Shown here in pieces: positions 8,450 to 15,834 of a stretch of DNA of 48,841 nt. The DNA is taken from positions 1-48,841 of the forward strand of contig DIHT01000069.1 in the NCBI GenBank assembly GCA_002420305.1, written 5' to 3'. The position numbers and the translations under genes are program-made. The DNA comes from Akkermansiaceae bacterium UBA5689 (GTDB taxonomy: Bacteria; Verrucomicrobiota; Verrucomicrobiia; Verrucomicrobiales; Akkermansiaceae). Position 1 is the stretch's first letter; each line of letters begins with the position of its first letter. The notes under the pieces are model-generated. The model did not search any database. It was not told the DNA's origin and saw only the letters and a list, made by a program, of their open reading frames with translations.

Positions 8450-9475
8450 ATGCGCGCCTTGATAAAAAGCAAGCCGGGAACAGGTCTCGAGCTTGTGGAC
8501 CTTCCGATTCCGGATGTTGGCCCTATGGATGTTCTCATCAGGATATCCCGGACCGCCATCTGCGGTACAGACCTCCATATCTGGAAATGGGATCCCTGGG
8601 CACAGAAGACTATCCCAACCCCGATGACAGTGGGTCACGAATACTGTGGCTACGTGGAGAAAACGGGTGCCGGAGTGACCGATCTGATCCCGGGCGACTA
8701 TGTCTCCGGGGAAGGTCACCTGGTGTGCGGACGGTGCCGCAACTGCCTCGCCGGGCGCCGTCACCTCTGCCCCAATACCGTCGGCGTCGGAATTAATCGT
8801 CCCGGAGCCTTCGCCGAATTTCTAGTTCTCCCCTACCGCAATGTCTACAAGCTCGACCCCACAATCCCCGAAAATCTGGCCGCAATCTTTGACCCCCTCG
8901 GCAATGCGATTCACACCGCTCTTTCATGGGATCTTGTTGCGGAGGATGTCCTCATCACTGGCGCTGGTCCCATTGGGTGTATGGCCGCAGCGGTCTGCCG
9001 CTTTGCAGGAGCTCGGCATGTGGTGATTACAGACCCAAATCCTTTCCGCCTTGATCTTGCGAAACGGTTGGGAGCCACGCGTACCGTTGATATCACTATC
9101 GAGTCTCTCACGGACGTTAAGCGTGAACTCGGCATGAAAGAAGGGTTTGATATCGCTCTTGAAATGTCAGGACACCCCGCCGGGCTCTCCGATATTCTCG
9201 ACCATACCTCTCACGGAGCTCGTGTATCACTCCTTGGAATTTTCCCTGACAAACTTGAGATTGATTTTGAAAAAGTCATCTTCAAGGGGCTTGTCCTCAA
9301 AGGCATCTACGGTCGGGAAATGTTTGAGACCTGGTACAAAATGAGCTCCATGGTCCGTGCTGGCCTTGATCCTTCTGCTGTAATTACCCACGAATTCTAC
9401 GCTTCTGACTTCGAGAACGCCTTCGAAACGATGCTCTCGGGAAAAAGCGGCAAGGTGATTTTAGACTGGTCCTGA
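8450..9475 (+). CDS. tdh: L-threonine 3-dehydrogenase
   Basis: Zinc- and NAD-dependent medium-chain dehydrogenase that oxidises L-threonine to 2-amino-3-ketobutyrate. It has 341 residues, the same as E. coli Tdh. Cys38 lies in TAICGTDLHIW and His63-Glu64 in VGHEYCG; these match the catalytic zinc site. The structural-zinc cysteines are in CGRCRNC with a further Cys after them. GAGPIG starts the NAD-binding fold and GIYGREMFETWYKM is a Tdh-specific segment. The usual partner kbl (2-amino-3-ketobutyrate CoA ligase) is not adjacent, so the product may be processed by an enzyme encoded elsewhere. Confidence 0.95.
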   Translation: MRALIKSKPGTGLELVDLPIPDVGPMDVLIRISRTAICGTDLHIWKWDPWAQKTIPTPMTVGHEYCGYVEKTGAGVTDLIPGDYVSGEGHLVCGRCRNCLAGRRHLCPNTVGVGINRPGAFAEFLVLPYRNVYKLDPTIPENLAAIFDPLGNAIHTALSWDLVAEDVLITGAGPIGCMAAAVCRFAGARHVVITDPNPFRLDLAKRLGATRTVDITIESLTDVKRELGMKEGFDIALEMSGHPAGLSDILDHTSHGARVSLLGIFPDKLEIDFEKVIFKGLVLKGIYGREMFETWYKMSSMVRAGLDPSAVITHEFYASDFENAFETMLSGKSGKVILDWS

Positions 9476-9666
9476 GTTCTACCGGAATTGAAGAGGCTTC
9501 CCCACCCTCTCCCAGAGAACATTAAAATCTCCTAGAAAAGTATGCGGCAGTGTAACGCCGGGAACCCTGATTGCGATCAGAGCTGACTTGGAGCACGCCA
9601 AAATATAGGGAATATTCCGCACTTTAGCGCTCGGAAATGAACAAATGATGCTCATTATCGACCCAA

Positions 9667-11025
9667 GTGGCTAACTATGATCCAGTCCGCCGGGGCAGCC
9701 TCTATAAAAGGCTCGTCATCCCCCTCTCCGCTTTCGTCCTCCTCGCCTCGCTGGGCCTCGCAATCTGGATTTCATCGCTTCAACGGCGCGAATCCCTAAG
9801 GCGCTTCGAGCAAACAGCCATTAATAATGCCGGTTTCATGGGACAGTTACCCCTCCCTCGCTCTAACGAAATGGCGAACCGGCTCTCTACGATTCTAGAA
9901 GTCCGAGTTGCTTTTCTGCGCGAGGACGGGCGAATCGTACATTCCTCGAGGGAGCAATGGCCCTCCGAGATTGAAAAACAGCTGAAAACCTTCTCTGAAA
10001 ATTCGACCACGGCTACCCGGATAGGAAACTACGACGTAACTGTCACTCCCCTGGAAAGCTCACGAGATCACCTTATTCTCGTCAGGGATAGAGAGGGAGG
10101 CCTGACCGGCGTCGGCATCTGGATTCTAATCCCCACCCTCTTTCTTACCGCGGCTTTTGGAGGCCTCGTCTTTATTCTTGCCGACCGGATCGTTCGTCCA
10201 CTAACCCTGTTAACTAGATGGCTCCCCAATCTGAAAACCAACGAGGAACCAGAAAATCCTATCCCGGCGTCTCTCACTGCCCGGAGCGATGAGCTCGGAC
10301 AACTCGCTCGGTCCCTCAAGGATACCCATCAATCACTGCTCCGTGAACAGAAACTAAGGCATCAGTCCGAACGACTTGCCACTCTCGGTAGAATCGCAAC
10401 GAGTCTTGCGCATGAAATCCGAAATCCGGCGGCGGCAATTCGCATGCATGCCGATCTTATCGAACCCCGGATTGAGACGGAAGGAGCTGAATCGGTAAAT
10501 CTGATCCGGGAAGAGGTAGAGCGCATTACTGACCTCGTTAATCAGTGGCTCTTCGTCGCCCGAGCCCAGCCCCCGGAACGCAGGCCGCATGACCTTGTCG
10601 AAATGCTGGGAGATGTGGGACGTAGACAGAAGCGTGCCCTCACCCATGCAGGCACTCCGCTTGAGATCAACGCACCCAGACCGGCAATTATAGATTGTGA
10701 TAAACTCCGGATTGAACAGGTGATTCGGAACCTGATTGTAAATTCTAGCCAGGCGATGCCCGAAGGGGGCCCGATCATTGCTCAAGTGAGAATGGCTACA
10801 GGCGAAGCGCATCTGACCATTCGTGATTCCGGACCAGGATTCAGCCGCAAGGCCCTCGCCCGCTTTGGGGAGCCCTTCTTCTCAGAGAGGGAAGGAGGCA
10901 TGGGAATCGGTCTCACCCTCGCGCGGGAAGTCATTCAGGCTCACGACGGATCAATCAAAGCCTCTAATCATGCCGGGGGAGGCGCTCTGGTGAGCATCAC
11001 TCTTCCCCTCTCTCCATCAAATTAA
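9667..11025 (+). CDS. Membrane sensor histidine kinase
   Basis: Sensor of a two-component pair, 452 residues from a GTG start; the upstream ATG codons are out of frame or followed by a stop. One membrane helix is at about 16-38 and a second at about 148-175, enclosing a periplasmic sensor region of about 110 residues. A HAMP-like linker follows. The H-box has His249 in SLAHEIRNPAAAIR, and the ATPase domain has NLIVNSSQAM (N box), DSGPGF (G1) and GMGIGLTLAREV (G2). The H-box type is NtrB/ZraS-like. The response regulator gene starts 8 bp after its stop. The input signal is unknown. Confidence 0.9.
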   Translation: MANYDPVRRGSLYKRLVIPLSAFVLLASLGLAIWISSLQRRESLRRFEQTAINNAGFMGQLPLPRSNEMANRLSTILEVRVAFLREDGRIVHSSREQWPSEIEKQLKTFSENSTTATRIGNYDVTVTPLESSRDHLILVRDREGGLTGVGIWILIPTLFLTAAFGGLVFILADRIVRPLTLLTRWLPNLKTNEEPENPIPASLTARSDELGQLARSLKDTHQSLLREQKLRHQSERLATLGRIATSLAHEIRNPAAAIRMHADLIEPRIETEGAESVNLIREEVERITDLVNQWLFVARAQPPERRPHDLVEMLGDVGRRQKRALTHAGTPLEINAPRPAIIDCDKLRIEQVIRNLIVNSSQAMPEGGPIIAQVRMATGEAHLTIRDSGPGFSRKALARFGEPFFSEREGGMGIGLTLAREVIQAHDGSIKASNHAGGGALVSITLPLSPSN

Positions 11026-11033
11026 AGGCAATC

Positions 11034-12332
11034 ATGGACTTACCGTATATCCTTATCGTCGAAGACGAGCACGCCCTTTCCCTCGCGCTGGCCGCCGCCG
11101 TGAAACAGGCCGGATTTCAGGGAGAACCCGCTCCCACCGCGGCCCGGGCCAGGAAAGCGCTCCAATCAAAAAGGAACTACCATGCAATGATCCTTGATAT
11201 TGGCCTGCCAGATCAGAATGGCCTTGAATTTCTCGCATCTCTGCCCGCAACGCAAAGGCCCCCGACCATAGTTATCACTGCTCACGGCGAAATCGAGAAC
11301 ACCATTACCGCGCGGAAGCTTGGCGTCATTGACTTCCTCCCGAAGCCACTCGATTTCACAGAGTTTCAGGGAGTCCTTCGCCGAGTGGCAAAGCCAGTCC
11401 TCAGCCAACAAGACACGCCAGATCCAGCCCCCGAGGCAGTAGCGTTTGTTGGAGCCGCCCCAAGCATGCGCCCGGTATTCCAGCAGATCGCACATTGTTG
11501 TGCTTCCGATGATCCCGTGCTCGTACGAGGAGGCACTGGAACCGGCAAATCTCACGCTGCCCGACTCATCCAAGGCAACAGTATGCGAAGTGGCCCATCG
11601 GAGACGCTGGTTATAGGGCCATCCACCTCCAGTAAGCCCTTGAATTCCGCGCTCAAGAAGGCGCAAGGAGGAGTCCTTATCCTCGAAGAGATCGCCTCTC
11701 TAAATCCAGAAGCGCAGTCGGAACTCGTCCGCCAAATTGAGTCTGGATCTCCTCCTGACTTCCCCCGCCTGATCGCTACCACACGTGAAGATCTTCGGAA
11801 CCTTGCGCAGGACGGGACATTTCGCAGTGATCTTTTCTATCGCCTTCAGGTCCTCGAGCTACGTTTGCCTTCCCTGCGCAATCGCATGGAGGATTTGCCT
11901 GCTCTTGTTTCTTACTTCATCGGCCAACTGATACCTGACCGCAATCTATCCATCGCAGAACCCGCTCTCGCCCAGCTCATGTCGCACGACTGGCCTGGGA
12001 ACCTCAGGGAACTACACAACTCAATAGCGTTCGCTCTTACCGTCAATTCAGGCGCCGGAGCTATTGAGGGCAGCGATCTTCCCGATTACCTCAGCGGAGA
12101 GACCTCCGACACCGATGCCAACGCCCCTGCCCTTCTCGTTCAGGCCCTTGACAGTTGGCTTGATGCCCGACTAAACGAAGAAGAAGGACCTATTTATCGT
12201 GACCTTGCCGAAAGCTTGGAAGCGACCCTCATAAGACGTCTTCTGGAGCGATATGATGGCAAACTAGCGCGCATGGCTTCCGCCCTGCAGGCGAACCGCA
12301 CAACGCTTCGAAGGCGTCTGCAAAACCCCTGA
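11034..12332 (+). CDS. NtrC-like response regulator lacking the GAFTGA loop
   Basis: Regulator of 432 residues: receiver domain (about 5-120) with phospho-acceptor Asp55 in MILDIGLPDQNG and Lys in LPKPLDF, an AAA+ domain, and a Fis-type helix-turn-helix at the C-terminus (RMASALQANRTTLRRRLQ). Walker A is GGTGTGKS with Lys172; Walker B is VLILEE with Glu218. Only 46 residues separate them, against about 65 in classical NtrC. The ELFGHEKGAFTGA segment that contacts sigma-54 is absent. The R-finger/sensor parts (FRSDLFYRLQVLELRLPSLR) and DWPGNLREL remain. It may therefore not open sigma-54 promoters. It is the likely partner of the kinase just upstream. Confidence 0.88.
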   Translation: MDLPYILIVEDEHALSLALAAAVKQAGFQGEPAPTAARARKALQSKRNYHAMILDIGLPDQNGLEFLASLPATQRPPTIVITAHGEIENTITARKLGVIDFLPKPLDFTEFQGVLRRVAKPVLSQQDTPDPAPEAVAFVGAAPSMRPVFQQIAHCCASDDPVLVRGGTGTGKSHAARLIQGNSMRSGPSETLVIGPSTSSKPLNSALKKAQGGVLILEEIASLNPEAQSELVRQIESGSPPDFPRLIATTREDLRNLAQDGTFRSDLFYRLQVLELRLPSLRNRMEDLPALVSYFIGQLIPDRNLSIAEPALAQLMSHDWPGNLRELHNSIAFALTVNSGAGAIEGSDLPDYLSGETSDTDANAPALLVQALDSWLDARLNEEEGPIYRDLAESLEATLIRRLLERYDGKLARMASALQANRTTLRRRLQNP

Positions 12333-12374
12333 TTGGCCATTAGGTGGTCAGCCTCTGATCAAAAACTATCCCCG

Positions 12375-12386
12375 GGATATATATCC
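12375..12386. promoter_or_regulatory. 12-bp palindrome upstream of the TonB receptor gene
   Basis: GGATATATATCC is a perfect palindrome about 110 bp before the receptor start and just behind the response-regulator gene. It may be an operator, or its AT core may serve as a -10 region. Only the symmetry is seen directly. Confidence 0.22.
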
Positions 12387-12495
12387 GGCCCCGATTCAGA
12401 GATGAGCTTGCCCCACCATGCCGGGCAATCATCCTCCCTCCCGCATGCACTCTTACTCCCAAGACCCGGGCCGCAATATTACTCTCCTTCCGACC

Positions 12496-14580
12496 ATGAT
12501 CACCGGCCATATCGTCCCCCTGGCGCTGACCGCCCTTTTCCTCTTTGAGCTTCCGCTCTATTCGGCGGAAACGCTTCTTCTCCCCGACACTGTTGTCACC
12601 GCAAGCCGTATCGGCGAAGACTCCCTCGAATCCATGAGCTCCCTCGGGGTCGTAACAGCGGAACAATTTCGCGCGCAGGGATTTCGTACAGTGCCGGAAG
12701 CGCTTGCCAATACCCCCGGGGTCATGGTCCAAAAAACCACTCACGGTCACGGTAGTCCCTTCATAAGGGGCTTCACAGGGCGACAGAACCTTCTCCTCGT
12801 CGATGGAGTCCGGATCAACAACAGCACCTACCGCAGCGGTCCCGTCCAATACTGGAACACCGTGGATGGATTTTCCATGGACCGTCTCGAGCTCGTCCGC
12901 AGTCAGGGTTCCGTTCAATACGGCAGTGACGCCCTCGGAGGAACGATGAACATCCTGACTGCAGACACGGGCTATCTTGCTGCGGATCCAGGCTGGTTTC
13001 AGCAGGGCAGTGCGCAATATCGCTTCGACACAAACAGCAGCAGTCATGTTGGACGCCTTCAGACCCGGTTTGGAGATGGCGAAAACTGGGGTGCTTCGCT
13101 CGGGTTGACGGGAAAGAATTTCGGGGATATCCGGGACAGCGGGGTAGGCCGCATGAAAAACACCGGATATCCTGAGCAGAATCTCGACCTCAAGGTAGAG
13201 ACTCTCCTCAATCCTTCTACCCGCCTTAGCTTTGCCCATCAATACCTCAATCAAGACGATGTCTGGCGCTGGCACAGCACCATCTACAACGACACTCCAT
13301 GGAACGGCACCAACACCGGGTCCTACGCGGCCCGCATCTACGATCAGGAGCGCAGCCTGACCTATCTCAAGGTCGCGGGTGACCTGATCGACAGCCCCGT
13401 CCAAAATTACAGCGCGACTCTGTCCTTCCAGCGCTCACAGGACAGCGCGTTCCAGGACCGCAGCGCCACGGATATCCGGACTCAGGTCATCGACGTCGAC
13501 ACCATCGGCCTCGATGTCCAACTCGAAAGCGACCTCCTTGGCGGGGATCTGGTCTATGGTATCGACTACTACCGCGATAGTATCGACTCCGCCGGCACCC
13601 GTACTGGGCGTGACCCCAGAAGCCGAAGGCCAGTTGCTGATGACTCGACCTACCACCTCCTTGGGGCCTTCGCCCAGTTACGCAAACCGCTGAACCAAAG
13701 ACTGGAGACTACCTTCGGAGCAAGGATTACCCACGCCGAAGCAGAGCTGGGTAAGGTCTGGGACCCCGATAACAGCACGGATATATCGGCGAGTGCAGAT
13801 TGGAGCAATATCGTCTTCAATGCACGTGCCCTCTACCGGCTCGACGACAGCTGGAACCTCTACGGCGGTGCAAGCCAGGGGTTCCGGGCCCCTAATGCCC
13901 ATGACCTCAGCGGCAATATCACTTCCCGGAGTGGCCAGGAACAGCTGGGAACCCTCGACCTCGAGCCAGAAAAATCATGGACCTTCGAACTCGGGTCCCG
14001 CTTCACAAGTGGTGGCGTCAGTTTCGGGGCCGCGGGCTTCTATACTCTGGTTGATGACCTTATCATCAGTGTTCCCGCCGCTCCGGGCGGAGATACCGTC
14101 GAAGCAACCAATGCTCAGGAAGCGGAAATCGTCGGGATCGAACTTGAGGCCGCTGTGCGTTTCCTCGATAACCTGACCCTCTCAGGTCACCTTACCTGGC
14201 AGGAAGGAGACACCGCCAGCCCCTCCTTTCTCGGAGGCCCAAGCGAGGAGGCTCCAGTGAGCCGGCTGTCGCCCCTAGTGGCGAGCCTCGCCCTCCGCTA
14301 TGACTCTCCGGACCAACGGTGGTGGGTGGAAGGCCGAATCACCGCTGCCGACAAACAGGACGAACTCAGTGCCCGCGACCAGAGGGACACCCAGCGGATT
14401 CCCCCCGGGGGTACTCCGAGTTACCTCGTGGCATCAATCCGGGCTGGGATGCAGGTCTCAGAGAATCTTGAGCTGACCGCCGCTCTTGAAAACATCACGG
14501 ACGAGGACTACCGGATTCACGGGTCCGGGGTAAACCAGCCAGGAATCAACGCTATTATCGGCGCGAAAGTCAGCTGGTAG
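12496..14580 (+). CDS. TonB-dependent outer-membrane receptor
   Basis: Gated beta-barrel that imports a scarce ligand using TonB energy. The start at 12496 gives a signal peptide (MITGHIVPLALTALFLFELPLYSA) and 694 residues; an in-frame ATG at 12418 would only add a non-signal extension. A plug domain follows (VVTASRIGEDSLE, then RTVPEALANTPGVMVQ, IRGFTGRQNLLLVDGVR, and QYGSDALGGTMNI). The rest is barrel with alternating aromatic/polar strands, ending in NITDEDYRIHG and a final Trp, the usual aromatic C-terminal barrel signal. The plug style resembles vitamin B12, siderophore or haem receptors, but the ligand cannot be told. It lies 163 bp behind the two-component genes, which may control it. 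Confidence 0.9.
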   Translation: MITGHIVPLALTALFLFELPLYSAETLLLPDTVVTASRIGEDSLESMSSLGVVTAEQFRAQGFRTVPEALANTPGVMVQKTTHGHGSPFIRGFTGRQNLLLVDGVRINNSTYRSGPVQYWNTVDGFSMDRLELVRSQGSVQYGSDALGGTMNILTADTGYLAADPGWFQQGSAQYRFDTNSSSHVGRLQTRFGDGENWGASLGLTGKNFGDIRDSGVGRMKNTGYPEQNLDLKVETLLNPSTRLSFAHQYLNQDDVWRWHSTIYNDTPWNGTNTGSYAARIYDQERSLTYLKVAGDLIDSPVQNYSATLSFQRSQDSAFQDRSATDIRTQVIDVDTIGLDVQLESDLLGGDLVYGIDYYRDSIDSAGTRTGRDPRSRRPVADDSTYHLLGAFAQLRKPLNQRLETTFGARITHAEAELGKVWDPDNSTDISASADWSNIVFNARALYRLDDSWNLYGGASQGFRAPNAHDLSGNITSRSGQEQLGTLDLEPEKSWTFELGSRFTSGGVSFGAAGFYTLVDDLIISVPAAPGGDTVEATNAQEAEIVGIELEAAVRFLDNLTLSGHLTWQEGDTASPSFLGGPSEEAPVSRLSPLVASLALRYDSPDQRWWVEGRITAADKQDELSARDQRDTQRIPPGGTPSYLVASIRAGMQVSENLELTAALENITDEDYRIHGSGVNQPGINAIIGAKVSW

Positions 14581-14601
14581 CCTATCGTATTCCCGCAGAG
14601 T

Positions 14602-15834
14602 TCACCCCGTCAGCAGCTCCATGTTCCCCTCGCTGCTACCAAAGCCTGCCGCATCCACCCCATGGCGGTGGAGCAGCTCAAGGTAGAGGTTGCAGAGCGG
14701 CGTGGCCCCCTTGAGAACTGTGTGCCCTTGGTGTCGATATCCGCCCCCTGCCACAATAGTGGGAAGATTATCGCAGGTATGATTGGAGGCATCACCAAAG
14801 TTACTTCCAATGACTACGGTGGTGTGATCGAGCAACGTTCCCCCATTTTCCTCGATCCCGTCGAGTTCCGAGAGGAATTTGTTGAGGTGCTTTACGATGT
14901 CGATCTCGATCCTGCTCAATTTCGCAAGCACGCCGGCTTGACCCCCGTGGTGAGATAAGGTGTGCCAGCCTCCGGTTGCTCCAGGCACGCTGATCGCGCC
15001 ATAAATCCAATCGAGCGAAACAGTGATCACCCGCGTTGAATCTGTCTGAAAAGCGAGCTTCGCCAGCTCAAAAAGATTACTTACCTTGGTCGAGAACACA
15101 AACTCCTGGTCGTTGCTCAGGCTGTCCGGCACCTTAGGCTTCTGCGCCTTGAGCCAGAATTCCTCGTGCGCCAGCTGCGCCTCAATTTCAGCTATCACCG
15201 TGCGGTAGGAATCAATCTTCCCCTGGTTCCCGGCGCTCTTCTTGAGCTGGGCCATGTCGCGATACAGACTCTTGACGATCCGTTGGTCATTCTCGATCTG
15301 CCGCCGCTTCGCCGAGAGATCCTCCTCTCCGAAGAGCTTGTCGAAGATCGCCCGCTCATCGTGCATCGGCGGAATCGCCACCCCACGATCGTTCCAGGAG
15401 CACCCCCAGCCGCGATCGTAAATACTGAACGACAGAAATGGAAAACGCGTGTCTCCTCCCATCTCCCGCGCCAATACTTGGTCCAGTGAAATACTGTTCA
15501 CGAAGTTTGTCGCCTCGGGGCTCGGCATTCCGGTAAGAAACGACTTTTCCGAGTCGTGATTGCTCGTGTCCATCCCCGGGTGGAACAGATTCTGAAAGAC
15601 CGTCATCTTTTCCTTCACCGCCAACTCCTTGAGGTACCGCGAGGTCGCCAGATCACCCCGTTTGACCGGAAAGAAGTTTGGTTCGTAGAACCCGAGCGAG
15701 TTGCAGATGAAAATCATCCGCCTGGGCGGGGCCTTCGCCTCAGAGGAAGTGGCAGCCCGAGCGTTCAGCGACTGCAGCGCCAATGGCAGCGCCGCTCCAA
15801 ACTTCAGGAAGGTTCTCCGATCGTAGGGGCTCAT
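14602..15834 (-). CDS. DUF1552 protein, Tat-exported
   Basis: Protein of 410 residues with a twin-arginine signal (DRRTFLKFGAALPLALQS, Arg6-Arg7). The mature part fits the DUF1552 family, which is abundant in Planctomycetes and Verrucomicrobia: MIFICNSLGFYEPNFFP near the start, HDSEKSFLTG, VITVSLDW and a late GSNFGDASNHTCDNLPTIVAG. DUF1552 proteins resemble the DUF1501/alkaline-phosphatase-like fold. The biochemical role is unknown. Its start codon overlaps the stop of the upstream DUF1592 gene by four bases, so the two are translated together. This co-occurrence is typical of the family. Confidence 0.88.
   Translation of the reverse strand: MSPYDRRTFLKFGAALPLALQSLNARAATSSEAKAPPRRMIFICNSLGFYEPNFFPVKRGDLATSRYLKELAVKEKMTVFQNLFHPGMDTSNHDSEKSFLTGMPSPEATNFVNSISLDQVLAREMGGDTRFPFLSFSIYDRGWGCSWNDRGVAIPPMHDERAIFDKLFGEEDLSAKRRQIENDQRIVKSLYRDMAQLKKSAGNQGKIDSYRTVIAEIEAQLAHEEFWLKAQKPKVPDSLSNDQEFVFSTKVSNLFELAKLAFQTDSTRVITVSLDWIYGAISVPGATGGWHTLSHHGGQAGVLAKLSRIEIDIVKHLNKFLSELDGIEENGGTLLDHTTVVIGSNFGDASNHTCDNLPTIVAGGGYRHQGHTVLKGATPLCNLYLELLHRHGVDAAGFGSSEGNMELLTG

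Noticed and set aside
9570..9581. Imperfect palindrome TGATTGCGATCA upstream of the histidine kinase
   Set aside because: Two mismatches near the centre and no other support; too weak to call an operator.
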